64,000 nucleotides of DNA from Coenobita brevimanus (taxonomy: Eukaryota > Arthropoda > Malacostraca > Decapoda > Coenobitidae), in NCBI GenBank assembly GCA_032717465.1, contig CM064697.1, forward strand, positions 7,730,033-7,794,032. The letters run 5' to 3'. Shown piece after piece: positions 37,401 to 45,453 of this stretch. Numbering within the stretch: position 1 is the stretch's first letter; each line of letters begins with the position of its first letter. Below the pieces are notes generated by a model. The model had not been told where the DNA came from. It saw only the letters and a list, made by a program, of their open reading frames with translations, and searched no databases. Made by a program: the position numbers and the translations under genes.

Positions 37401-40400
37401 ACAGGAGAGGGATAATGTACCTTACGAAAATGGGCATCGTGGTTACCCAGTATCGGAAAGCAAATGGTTTAATTAAACGTTTCTCCAACTGGAAGTAATG
37501 GAACAACAACAGCAACAACAAAATACTGTAAGTACAAACTGCTTTTGTTTACTTTGCTGCTCACTGTGCAGGTAAAAAGTCTATCTATCTATCTATATAC
37601 CTAGGCTGCTTCCCCCATGGAAAGGGAGGTAGCCGAGACAGGACGACACACTCCCTATTTACTCATCCATTCAATCACATTCATTCGCATCTTAGCCCCA
37701 AAGGGGAGAACGGACAGATTCTCACCGCACCACACCGCACATGGGTCAACTGCGCAATGCAATCAGTGACATCCGCAGCAGGGCCCGACAGCAGAACTGG
37801 TTTACCCCTGCCACATCATAACAGACCCATCCCCTTACCCGCACCTGACCTGACTAACTGATCAGACCAAATGCGGGAGAATATCCCCTCAGGGCTGCGT
37901 CATCACTTATTCATTCACAATTTCTCTCCATCTATTTCTGTCACGCACAGCCACTCTTCCTTGCTCAATAGACATCCCTCTCGCATCCAACGCTCTCTTC
38001 ACACTGTCCATCCATCCTATTCGTGGTCTTCCTCTCAGCCTTACACCTCTCACATCAGATCTAGTTATCTTTTTCACCAATCGCTCATTATCCATTCTCT
38101 CTATATGCCCAAACCATCGCAACACCCTCTGCTCAACTCTACCAGCCATCTCCCGAACAACTCCAGTTCTCCTTCGCACTTCATCATTTTGCACCCGATC
38201 CATACGCATCACTCCACACATACTCCTCAGACACCTCATCTCCATTACATTCAAACTTTTCCTCTCTGTTACACCCATATTCCATGTTTCAGCCCCATAT
38301 AACGCAGTCGGTACCACAACACCCTCATACAGCCTTCTCTTTACAACCATTCTAAGCAAACGACATTTAAACACTTTTTTCATTCCTCCCAGCACCTTTC
38401 CTACGTCATTTATTCTAAACTTCACTTCCGCATCTATTCTTCCATCCACAGGAACATGTGACCCTAGATATTTAAAACAATTTACCTCCTCAAACAACTC
38501 ACCATTCAAAACTATATTCATCCCCCTACCATCTATCAACCTCGTACACTTCATCACTTTACTCTTATTCTCATTTACTTACAATTTCCTCCTTTCACAC
38601 ACCCTTCCAAACTCCTCTACCAACTGTCTCAATCTCTCCTCTGAATCAGTCACCAGTGCAGTATCATCTGCAAACAGCTGCTGCTTCAGATTCCACTCTC
38701 CACCATCAACATTCACCAGACTCAGACCTCCACCTAAAACTCTTGCACCTCCCTTACAACACCATCCATGTAAATATTAAACAACCAAGGCGACATCACA
38801 CATCCATGTTGCAGCCCCACTCTCACGGGAAACCAATCACTCACAGCATATCCCACTCTTACACACGCTCTACTATTTACATAAAAACTTTTCACCCCTT
38901 TTAGTAACCTACCATCAAGTCCATACAATCTTAAAACAGTCCACAAAGCCTCCGTATCAATTCTATCATACGCTTTCTCTAAATCCATAAATGCCCAAAA
39001 CACATCCTTGCCTCTCGCTATATACTTTTCACACACTTGTCTCACAGCAAACACCTGATCAACGCATCCCCTCCCTCTCCTAAAGCCACACTGTTCATCA
39101 CCAATCACTCCCTCTGTACCCTCTCTAACTCTCATAATTAACACTCTACCATACACCTTACCTACAACACTCAACAGACTTATACCCCTAAAGCTAGTAC
39201 ATTCATATTTATCACCCTTGCCTTTATACAACGGGACCACACAAGCACTTGCCCAGTCAATTGGCACCATACCTTTCTCAAAGCACACATTCAACAATCT
39301 TACTAACCAGTCAACAATAGTCACTCCACCACCCTTCAGGCATTCCACAGCACACCCATCCATACCTGCAGCTTTCCCTGTTTTCATCTCCTTTACTGCC
39401 TTCTCCACTTCCTCCTTCATGATCAAAGAATCATTTAACTCTCCCAACACATTTATTCCTTGCACCCTTCCATCCACCACAATCTCAGCCACCCTTTCCT
39501 CCTCTACATTTAACAATCTTTCAAAATACTCTGCCCATCTCTTCCTTACTGCATCCATTTCAATTAACATCCTTCCATCCTCTGCTTTTACTCGTTCTTC
39601 CTTCCCAGACTCTCCCTTTCGCACCCTTTTCACCTCCTTCCAAAACATTTTCTTATTCTGTTGAAAATTCTCTGTCAGCCGCCTACCCCACCTCTCATCT
39701 GCTGCCACTTTAGCATCACGCACAGCCCTTCTTGCTCTGTTCCTCTTTTCCTTATACCTTTCATATGACATCTCATCCTTCCTCTGCAGCCACACTTCAT
39801 ATGCACGTCTCTTCTCAGCCACAGCCATACTTACTTCCTCGCACCACCATTCACTTCCTTTTCTTACACCACCACCCATACGTCTCACACCACACACCTC
39901 TTCTGCATGCCCCACCACAGCACTCTTAAACAACTGCCATTCCTCCTCCACGCTGCCATTTTCCCGATCTTTCACTGCGTTCCACTCATCTTTCAATTTC
40001 TCCTAATACTCTATCTTTTTCTCTTTTTTATCCAACACACTCACTTTCAAAACCTCCCTGCCACACCTAACCCTCCTAGCTCTCACCCATTTCTTACCTA
40101 CTCTTAACTTTCCCTCCACCAGGTAGTGGTCAGACATACCTCCACCCTCCCCTCTCAGAACTCTCACATCCAACAATCTTCCTATTACATTCCTAGACAT
40201 CTATTTTACCTCATGGACGTGGACACTTTCTAAATGTTCAATTCTGTTTTGTATATAACTAAATTAACTGTATTAATGGTGAAAATACATTAATGATCTT
40301 GTTTATGAACAAATACAACAAGCATGATTTAACAGTGCATACCAGTTCTTTCAGGTTATGTCCAGCTGAGAAGACTTTACCCTGAGCTGCTAAAATGATG

Positions 40401-42258
40401 CATCGCAGTTCTGGGTCATTTTTCATAATAGCGAACTGCAGTTCTTCCAGCATTTGAAGTGAGAGTGAGTTTCTGTAATGTAAGGTTTGAAGGCGACAAA
40501 CAGTAACAAACATATTCATACCTCTGTTATTACATCATACTGTATATATAATCATTACTATTGTCTACGGTTAATATCATCACAGACATACAGAAGGCTC
40601 TCATGATACGTGGCTAATGTGCTAACCTGGCACACTCTCTCTCTCTTGAAACCTCATATATCAAGCCCTTTAACCCATTATAATGAAGCCTTTGTGCTCA
40701 CCACATCTTGAGCCTCACTGTTGCTCTTGCACTAAAATCCATGTACAACCCTAACCTGTTTAGTGACATGATTCCTTAATCCCTAACCGCCAGGTGATGT
40801 GTATAACAGTCACGATTTTGGGTGCGGAGCAACACCGGTTGACGTGTATAGCCACAGGCATCTTCCCACTACCCTTTGACCTTTAACTTATCCTTACTCA
40901 TCAACGGGACCATCTAGAGACATGGGCATACCTTCATTTGAAAGAGGAAGAGTTGGTGATTCTTATATTCCTTTAATTTTTCCCCTAGCTGTTATGGTTT
41001 GGCAGATAATAGGGTTTAAATTAAGGGTATTTTTTTCCCGTCACGGATATCCCACGTAGGAAGGAGTGTGCAACATCGAAAAAACCCCGGCGTGTAGGGG
41101 TTAAGAAATACAGTACCCATTACCCTACTAGACAGAGGTAAAATAGACAAAAGGCAGTGATGCTGAACAGGTTGAAAGCACCAACTACAGTACTGGATTG
41201 GCAGCTGCTGTCACTACCACAACTAGAGGTGCCATTGCAACCACTACTCTGTACTATCATTACTACAACTACCACACCTACCATTACTACCTGCCCAACT
41301 ACCCATACTGGTACAGCTATCGTGTCTACCACTATTGCAATTATCATCACCACCACCACCACTACAACTACCATCACCTACCATTAATACAGTTAACATC
41401 ACTTCCAACCAACACATCAGCTACCATCAAACCCACTATGTCTTGAGGGTTTTTCTACCAAGCTCCATCCACATACTGTACTGTACAGTACACAAAGTGC
41501 CACAAAACTAAAAAAAAAAAAAGGGTCACTACTGAATTCACAGTGTACTGGTATCGGAAATTAACAAATTTCTGAAATGCATATCTCAGACACTTCATGT
41601 ATCCATGAAGCTTACCTAGTTTTGGGATCAGCAAGAGTAATGTGGCGCACTCCATTTTGTTCTGAGATAATGAGACGTGAGGATGTTTGTGAGTACTTCC
41701 TGTATCCATAACCCAATGTCTGAAGAGAAGCAAAATAATAAATGTAGCTCAATGAATTAAGGAGCAGATGAATTGAATATTTTGATAGGTTGATGAATGG
41801 GAGTGATGGGAGAAGAGAATGATGTGGTGTTTAAAAAAACATACGACACCAACAGAAGTGAAGAATGTTCAGAAAAGGCTGTCAACCGAGAAATGGATTG
41901 CAGAGATGACTGCAGTGACAAAAATGGAATAAAGTTTTTGTTGAAGAACGCAAGAGTGATTTGATGAGTGTTAAAGAAGGCTGTAACTATGCCTTTGGAC
42001 ACAAGTTAACAGTGATCAGAGTGCAAACATGTTCATGGTATTAGTCTGCTTTGTGTTGTTGGAAAGGTACGTGAATGAATAAAGTACAATATGGAAAATA
42101 TCAGATTTTTCGATGGGCCAGGATAAAATGCACATATTTTTTATTTATTTATTTTAAAAATAAAGCTTAGGCAAATGTAAATTAAATTCAAATGGTAAAA
42201 ACTAAAAAATAAGTCAACTTACTCTAACTCCTAGTGTCACTGCCTGGCTGAAAGACAT
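20453..42258 (-). CDS. ECHDC3: ECHDC3, enoyl-CoA hydratase domain-containing protein 3, seven exons
   Basis: Gene span; coding exons are 42258-42223, 41719-41616, 40472-40343, 35415-35225, 22557-22397, 21978-21864 and 20561-20453. They sum to 846 bp, 281 codons plus stop; human ECHDC3 is about 300 residues. All junctions are GT-AG and keep the frame. Crotonase landmarks: FSAGHNLKEL, VNGVAAAAGCQLVASCDI, FSTPGG, GIFCSTPG, SKVVPEEEL and DGQEGISSF. The two glutamates used for catalysis in true enoyl-CoA hydratases fall at Gln (GCQL) and Gly (TPGG), as I recall for vertebrate ECHDC3, so it is probably not a classical hydratase. The N-terminus MSFSQAVTLGVR, followed by a Tyr/Arg/Lys/Ser stretch, looks like a mitochondrial presequence. 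Introns 3 and 4 (4.9 and 12.7 kb) are packed with transposons. Confidence 0.93.
21030..21196 (+). mobile_element. tRNA-like SINE, 5'-truncated copy
   Basis: It starts at box B (GGTTTATATCC) and continues through the body to GATGATGGATGGATGG. It lies in ECHDC3 intron 6, opposite to the gene. The 5' truncation is typical of target-primed reverse transcription. Confidence 0.8.
21864..21978 (-). CDS. ECHDC3: ECHDC3 exon 6
   Basis: 115 bp; acceptor GATTTTCAG, donor GTGAGT. It completes the split Asp and encodes NETQKTVDAILHKSRSVIAL, then GKKFMYKQLEMGIEDAY and two bases of Arg. It matches the C-terminal helical region (vertebrate: LGKATFYKQL). Confidence 0.9.
22397..22557 (-). CDS. ECHDC3: ECHDC3 exon 5
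   Basis: 161 bp; acceptor GCCAACAG, donor GTATGA. It encodes GSVGIFCSTPGIPLVRCVPR, then KVSAHMLLTGLPISAEDALR and AGLVSKVVPEEEL plus one base of an Asp codon. FCSTPG, PRKV and SKVVPE are strongly ECHDC3-like. Gly replaces the second catalytic Glu at the exon 4/5 boundary. Confidence 0.93.
22994..24044 (-). pseudogene. Tc1/mariner-family transposase, inactivated
   Basis: Reading from 24044 leftward: an N-terminal HTH region (YCSRDERVHIIEWRQD, then CERTGRTKSTDMKIL), a stop, QTIQHCLQKELGLPS, the first catalytic Asp in VMFSDESTFQVF, a stop, a frameshift, FMHD followed by a stop (second Asp), and TPHQNLTENCW. The last corresponds to SPDLNPIENLW, so the third acidic residue is His here. At least four lesions plus the lost acidic residue make it dead. 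Terminal repeats could not be fixed with confidence. It lies in ECHDC3 intron 4, in the gene's orientation. Confidence 0.85.
24084..24590 (-). mobile_element. tRNA-like SINE with hairpin module, full-length copy
   Basis: Tail CATCATCATCATCC at 24084, body, boxes B and A, hairpin module (24300-24376), pyrimidine tract in two blocks, and head (CACTCGATGTAGTGCTGC on the - strand) ending near 24590. It abuts the Tc1/mariner remnant. Confidence 0.85.
24856..25005. repeat. (TA)n microsatellite with an internal repeated spacer
   Basis: Long TA runs interrupted twice by the same spacer CAGTATATATATTTATGTAT, at about 24904 and 24975. A Tigger-like element is inserted at its right end. Confidence 0.9.
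25150..25600. repeat. Tandem repeat, period about 155 bp, inside the Tigger-like element
   Basis: Three units share AGGTCAATCTGCCATATTTA and AACACACATAGGAATATCC, with ATGCTAAACA following. Units start near 25175, 25336 and 25495. Confidence 0.75.
26068..26195. repeat. Two-unit tandem repeat, 62-bp period
   Basis: GCAGGGTTGTGGGCAGGTTT with CTCCCCCTTCTG, CAACCAGTAGACAGGCGC and TTTTGCCATA occurs twice in a row almost identically, so it is a recent duplication. Confidence 0.85.
26681..30472 (-). mobile_element. Complete piggyBac-like element, copy 2
   Basis: Left terminus CCCCTTAAATGCGG and right terminus read inward CCCTTTAAACGCGG, flanked by TTAA (26677-26680 and 30473-30476). Length 3792 bp. 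A 20-bp direct repeat TCGCAAACGCGACGATCCGC lies just inside the right end. A 65-bp unit containing GTACAGGTAGTTTGGAATCC is duplicated at about 26984-27112. It is inserted in a Tigger-like element in ECHDC3 intron 4. The termini are related to, but distinct from, those of copy 1. Confidence 0.92.
27722..30056 (-). pseudogene. piggyBac-like transposase, one frame break
   Basis: The N-terminal part opens at ATG 30056 (MSHSSSSKSVPSSPPKKGF) and runs to 29379 in one frame. The DDE and Cys-rich domains run from about 29300 to 27722 in another. Motifs: VVIDESLVLFSGRLRF with FGIKFFVLCD, YTDNYYTAPKL, MQLVDKSDMMIGE, and CHVC...CKEC...C...CF.DYH. The break lies in a Pro-rich, G/C-homopolymer stretch (29290-29380), so it could be a true lesion, an intron or a sequencing/assembly error. 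The domain layout is the same as copy 1, but the protein is clearly diverged: a different subfamily, not a recent duplicate. Confidence 0.88.
30613..30990 (+). mobile_element. Chimeric SINE: hairpin head joined to 5S-SINE-type 3' body
   Basis: The 5' half is the same head (CATCATCCACTCACTTGATG), pyrimidine tract and hairpin module (30778-30848) as in the tRNA-like SINEs. The 3' half is different: CCCTACGTGTCAACAAGTGG, TGCCCCTCCCTGTAAAACC, CTTACGGGATTATGGTGTCT, GGCAATAG and a (GATA)n-like tail. The same 3' half follows the 5S rRNA head at 56139. Confidence 0.8.
31017..31405 (+). mobile_element. Second tRNA-derived SINE family, copy 1
   Basis: tRNA-like head with box A-like TATGGTAAAATGTG and box B-like GGTTCGCGCCC, a long body (GCTTGCACCCAGTCGGCTTG and so on), and a 3' end CTGCTGCTGCTGATGATATA running into TA repeats. 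Confidence 0.7.
31405..31450. repeat. (TA)n microsatellite between two SINEs
   Basis: TA run separating two copies of the same SINE family; probably the expanded tail of the first copy and the landing site of the second. Confidence 0.85.
31458..31745 (+). mobile_element. Second tRNA-derived SINE family, copy 2
   Basis: Head with box A-like TATAGTACAGTGATAG and box B-like GGGTTCACCTCC. The body matches the first copy (AAAACTTTGGGA, GGTGCTGAGGTTGAACCA, ATGCTTGCATCCAGTCGGCT, CTTGGTTCACAGACCAC) with clear divergence. It is 3'-truncated relative to copy 1. Confidence 0.7.
31746..32621. other. ECHDC3 intron 4, no gene
   Basis: No coding block. A block of about 70 bp at 32225-32290 (TACTGTACTG, then TTTTCATC, CTCATGGGA, TTAGGA) recurs in direct orientation at 33165-33240, bracketing the foldback element. 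Source unknown. Confidence 0.45.
32622..32985. mobile_element. Foldback (long inverted repeat) element
   Basis: Two arms of about 165 bp are reverse complements around a short loop near 32785-32815. Shared blocks include CAGCTGATTTGCATATAGTA and CAGCTAGATTTTATCTTC on one arm and their complements on the other. Divergence is modest. No ORF, and the flanking duplication was not resolved. Confidence 0.8.
33486..34293. mobile_element. Pogo/Tigger-type MITE, family 1, copy 2, split by a SINE
   Basis: It starts CAGTAAGACCTCACTATAAT and ends CGAGGTTTTACTG, with TA at 33484-33485 and 34294-34295. After removing the SINE at 33704-34102 it is about 409 bp, the same size as copy 3. Confidence 0.85.
33704..34102 (+). 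mobile_element. tRNA-like SINE with hairpin module, nested in a MITE
   Basis: Pyrimidine tract, hairpin module (33808-33882), TGGTTTTAGTGGG box A, GGTTTATATCC box B, body and GATGATGGATGGATGG tail. TATAAT on both sides may be a short target duplication. It postdates the MITE. Confidence 0.8.
34296..35224. other. ECHDC3 intron 4, no gene
   Basis: Unique-looking sequence up to exon 4. Short open frames on both strands show no family I recognise. Confidence 0.45.
35225..35415 (-). CDS. ECHDC3: ECHDC3 exon 4
   Basis: 191 bp; acceptor TTGGCAG, donor GTGAGT. It encodes TAKDGRSHHDKVFAVCTDLM, then KLPVPVIAKVNGVAAAAGCQ, LVASCDIVIA and SSFSTP plus two bases of a Gly codon. It holds the second oxyanion loop (AAAGCQ). 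At the site of the first catalytic Glu in hydratases the residue here is Gln. Confidence 0.93.
35717..36316. mobile_element. MITE-like element with internal dimer
   Basis: Ends TACCTCCACCAATG and, read inward from the right, TACCTCTGCCAAGG are inverted repeats. The interior is a two-fold tandem of about 235 bp sharing TTAATCATTTCTTCCTTGG and CCACAAATTTCATCAAAA. The right part (CATAACCTCCTTGGCAGAGG) resembles a dispersed repeat I recall from many animal genomes; class uncertain. Confidence 0.6.
36565..37359. mobile_element. Tigger-type MITE, family 2, split by a SINE
   Basis: Left end CAGCAGATCCTCACTGTAAC and right end read inward CAATAGACCCTAGCTATAAC are inverted repeats, with TA on both sides (36563-36564, 37360-37361). 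The termini resemble family 1. It is about 490 bp without the SINE. Confidence 0.7.
36861..37150 (-). mobile_element. tRNA-like SINE with an exact 11-bp target duplication
   Basis: Tail TCCATCCATCCATCATCC, body, boxes B and A, and part of the hairpin module where it is 5'-truncated. It is flanked by CTGTTATTACA at 36850-36860 and 37151-37161, a perfect 11-bp duplication. This is direct evidence of L1-style retrotransposition for the family. Confidence 0.9.
37578..40203 (-). mobile_element. 5'-truncated LINE in ECHDC3 intron 3
   Basis: On the - strand it starts at the end of the endonuclease domain (near 40200), includes the whole RT and C-terminal domain (to 37907), a 3' UTR, and a TAGATAGATAGA-type tail at 37578-37600. 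It is inserted in the same orientation as ECHDC3. A short sister fragment is at the right edge of the window (63912-64000). Confidence 0.88.
37907..40200 (-). pseudogene. LINE reverse transcriptase, mostly open
   Basis: SDHYLVEGKL (endonuclease end) near 40140. The RT frame 39996-38734 has KTGKAAGMDGCAVECLK, GISLLSVVGKVYGRVL, QCGFRRGRGCVDQ, FMDLEKAYDRID and GCVMSPWLFNIYMDGVVREV. The C-terminal frame 38557-37907 has FKYLGSHVPVDGRIDAEV, ALYGAETW, QRVLRWFGHIERM and LRGRPRIGWMD. The YADD region falls in the break between the frames (38560-38734), so a frameshift or stop damages the catalytic box region. The endonuclease and RT style suggest an RTE-like clade. Confidence 0.85.
40343..40472 (-). 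CDS. ECHDC3: ECHDC3 exon 3
   Basis: 130 bp; acceptor CATTACAG, donor GTATGC. It encodes NSLSLQMLEELQFAIMKNDP, then ELRCIILAAQGKVFSAGHNL and KEL. The xSAGHxLKEL motif supplies the first oxyanion-hole backbone position of the crotonase family. A 5'-truncated LINE begins about 140 bp downstream in the next intron. Confidence 0.92.
40520..41615. other. ECHDC3 intron 2, low-complexity only
   Basis: It contains an (ACC/ACT)-rich tract at about 41210-41390 (CACCACCACCACTACAAC) that gives spurious open frames. No repeat family or coding exon was seen. Confidence 0.5.
41616..41719 (-). CDS. ECHDC3: ECHDC3 exon 2
   Basis: 104 bp between acceptor CTCTTCAG and donor GTAAGC. It encodes TLGYGYRKYSQTSSRLIISE, then NGVRHITLADPKT and two bases of an Arg codon. 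The GVRHITLADPKTR segment matches the first beta-strands of the crotonase fold (vertebrate: GIRNIVLSNPKKR). Confidence 0.88.
42223..42258 (-). CDS. ECHDC3: ECHDC3 exon 1 (start codon)
   Basis: Twelve codons, MSFSQAVTLGVR, followed by donor GTAAGT. The ATG context is AACAATGTC. The short N-terminal piece is basic and hydroxyl-rich, consistent with a mitochondrial targeting sequence. This start is inferred from phase and position; a longer 5' exon cannot be excluded without transcripts. Confidence 0.75.
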
Positions 42259-42776
42259 TGTTAGTTTCTTGCTCCTTCTCAATCGTACTCAACACTGAGC
42301 AGAATTAGTAACTTGCACTGTACAGTATTTCTTAATCTTCCAAATGTAGATGTGTTTAAGTTGCGAGACCAAATGACCTGAGAGAAAAAGATGATGGTTA
42401 AGCATTACTTCATACTAGAAGGAGATACTGACAATTAACCGTCAGCAAACTAAGGCAGGGCAGCATTGAAATCTAAGTCACACTCAACTCGATTTATTTC
42501 ATACCGGTACTTATAATTACATCATCATCATCATCGTCCAGATCTTCTTTCCCACCCTAGGGCAGGGTGAGGAGTAGCAACGTCCAGATAGCCAAAGTTC
42601 GCCCAATTCAACGGGCTACGCTTCCACTCACTCGTCACTCAAGCCCTTGAAATCCTGGTTCCATCTGATAGTCCAAAAACAATTTCATCACATTCTGTAG
42701 CTTCACATACCGGTATACCTATCTGACAGAGTCAATCCGAATGGTGTCACATTAAAACGGGGCGCCAAATCACTGG

Positions 42777-43648
42777 TCATGCATTTCTCTGCACAAAATT
42801 CATCCAACCAGCTCGATCTCTTGTCAGTTCCATAGCCTCACCAACTTCCATATCTCTCTTCTTTTCACACTCATCCACCATATCTCTCCACCTTCTTCTT
42901 GGCCTACTTTGCCTCCTCCCTCCATCAGATTCGCTCAGATATACCTTTTTCACCACTATTGTCATCCATTCTCTCCACATACCATACCATCTCAGTACAC
43001 TCTCTTTGGTTCTAGTGTCCACAGACTTCCTCAACCTGCATCTTTCACAAATCACATTATTCCATATCCTATCCACGCTCTGTACTCCACATATATTCCT
43101 CAGTAGTCCTGTCTTCACTGCTCTTACTCTTGACTTTTCACTTTCATGCCACATTATAGTCTCACACCCGTATGTTAAAGCCGGCACTAACACTCCTTCA
43201 CGTAAGCCTCGTGCAGCTGCAACACCCAAGCCTCTGTTTCTGTTTCTTATTAAGGCCTTCGTAGCTTCAGCTACTTTCCCTCCTTGTGTCACTCTACTTT
43301 CCACTTCTTTTGAACATTTTCCTCTCTTTTCTATCACTGTCCCCTGGTATTTGAACTCTCTCACCAATTCCCGTATCTCTCCATTCGCTGTAACATCACA
43401 CTGGAAGTCACTGTCACTCTCAATAACCATTACTTTACTCATTTCTGCATTTACTCTCAAGGCATGACACACACAGCCATCTACAAAACTCTGCACTAGT
43501 CTATCAAGCTCTTGCTCAACATTTGCAAGTAGCACTGCATCATCAGCATGCAATAAATCTGAGATATTCCATCCATTACCATTCACTGCCAATCCCATCC
43601 CTCTCTCCACAACTCGTGTTTTTACTTCTCTCATCACCCCATCCATAT
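42777..43648 (-). pseudogene. LINE RT C-terminal part
   Basis: An open frame of about 290 codons beginning inside the Tigger junction; true LINE sequence starts at YMDGVMREV. It carries the ADD catalytic box and the C-terminal RNase-H-less domain typical of these LINEs. It is open but incomplete. Confidence 0.75.
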
Positions 43649-43649
43649 A

Positions 43650-44414
43650 TCCCTCTATTATCTGGATGGCCATTACCAGGGCATTCCATTACCTGGACGC
43701 CATGATCTGGCTATTCAAAGCCATTATTTGTACATTTCTTCATAATATCTGCACAAAACGCATGTGTCCGGGCGAAAATTATGGCCGCGCAGCTTCCGTA
43801 CTCTCAGACAGTTGTTATGGTGGCACACATTGTGGCTTTTGTGGTTGTTTCCTACATGCTTCAGGCCTTGCTATTCCTTGCCTGCCTCTTCCTAGGGTGT
43901 GTGATAATGGCCCTTTCAACAGGGAAAGAGGGTACGGTAGTGATGACTCTGGAGGAGCGGGAGACCCTGGGTAAGATTGATGCAAGATGGTCAAGTCGTG
44001 AGTGTTGACTTTGATTTGATTTTAGCTTGCTGTACTGTACCATGATTTTATTCTGTTGTACCATGATTTTTTTCCATTTGCCATTATGTTTTGTGAGCTC
44101 AATGCATATTTTTTGAGTACCGGTAGTTTTTTTTTTTTTTTTTTTTCTTTTTTTTCATGTTTTCATGCCACTGCAGGGTATGGCCCTGCAGTGGTGCTTG
44201 TCTGTGGTTGATGGGTCTGCTTGACCATGGTAATTGCTTGGCTGTGGTTTATAGGTCTGCTTGACTAAATAAAATAGTGTTAAACAACAGGAGCAAGTGT
44301 TGTACGATGTACTGTACTGAATGGGGGACAGAGGAGAAGTCCATTATCTGGGCGAAATCATTACCCGGATATGCCTTTCGCTCTATTACGTCCTATAATC
44401 GAGGGATTACTGTA
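43650..44414. mobile_element. Tigger-like element inserted in a LINE
   Basis: The right end read inward is CAGTAATCCCTCGATTATAG; the left end keeps ATCCCTCTATTATCTGG but has lost CAGTA. LINE coding resumes on each side (RQGCSL... and YMDGVM). About ten codons of the LINE are missing at the junction, so a small deletion accompanied or followed the insertion. Internal poly-T run near 44128-44157. Confidence 0.75.
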
Positions 44415-45042
44415 TATAAAGAACAACCTTGTCGCATGTCCACACCGATTGTGAACCATTCATTTAGATGCCTATTTACCCTTACACATGCCTCACTACC
44501 ATCATAAAAACTCTTGATGGCACGTACCAGTTTACCATCTACACCGTAAATGCACAAAACCCTCCACAATCCTTCTCTGTCTATTTTGTCATATGCTTTT
44601 CCAGATCCATAAATGCCATAAACACCTTATCGTCCTTCTCACAAGCCTTCTCCACTATCAGTCTCACTACAAATACTGTAGCTACAGTATCTGATCCAAA
44701 CATCCTCTGCCACTCCTAAAGCCATCCTGTTTGTCACTCACTAGGACTTCTGATATCTCTCTTACTTTCTCTATAATATTCTTCCATATTCCTTCCCTAC
44801 AACACTCAACTGATTATGCCACAATAATTCTTGAACTCACTTCGCTCACCTTTAATTTTGTACATAGGCACAATCACTGTCTTTTTCCACTCTCCCGCTC
44901 AGTTTCACTCATCCATGCCTTCTTAAATATCTCCAACAAGCACTTCAGTCTGCTCTCTCCACTACACTAAATCATTCTCTGCATACACCTCATCATTGCC
45001 AGCTGCTTTCCCATTTTTCAGCCGCTTCACAACATTTTTATA

Positions 45043-45451
45043 CAATAAAACCTCAATATAACGGACCTCAATAGACCGGAATTCACTTTTATCAGACTCG
45101 AGGAGCTACCGGACTAAATTCCTACACTTCGGAAAATGTATGATAAAGCCAGAAGCAGTCCGGATTGCCTGACCACTTCAGCTATGTTCACCACAATAGG
45201 GTAAACAAAAGACATGTTTATCAATGTACAGTACAGTATTATTATATATATTACACCATTTGATTAATGTATGATACCACAATGGTTATGAAAACTGATT
45301 AAAAACCACTGGTGCAAGGCGGACTAATGTCCGATATATCGGAAAAAGTCCGGATTAGCAGAGGGAAGTCTGGATGTCGTTTTTATTGAAATTTCACTTT
45401 TCTCGGAATGGCTTGGGGCCCCAATTAGTCCGTTGTAGTGAGGTCTTACTG
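45043..45451. mobile_element. Pogo/Tigger-type MITE, family 1, copy 3
   Basis: Inverted relative to copies 1 and 2: it starts CAATAAAACCTCAATATAAC and ends GTAGTGAGGTCTTACTG, flanked by TA (45041-45042, 45452-45453). It is 409 bp and interrupts or bounds the LINE at 42521-45040. Confidence 0.85.
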
Positions 45452-45453
45452 TA

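Larger units (their letters stand above)
42521..45040 (-). mobile_element. LINE fragment, split by a Tigger-like element
   Basis: On the - strand from the right: RT start (AAAATGGGAAAGCAGCTGGC) just below 45040, the DLEKAYDKID region near 44600, then a Tigger-like insertion (43650-44414), then YMDGVMREVKTRV, HADDAVLLANVEQ (catalytic ADD with His first), ESVLRWYGMWREW and RPRRRWRDM to 42777, a 3' UTR, and a (GATGAT)n tail at 42521. The fragment at 15310-15984 belongs to the same family. Confidence 0.82.

Noticed and set aside
37871..40107. Plus-strand open frames rich in His, Pro, Ser and Thr
   Set aside because: They are shadows of the LINE reverse transcriptase on the minus strand.
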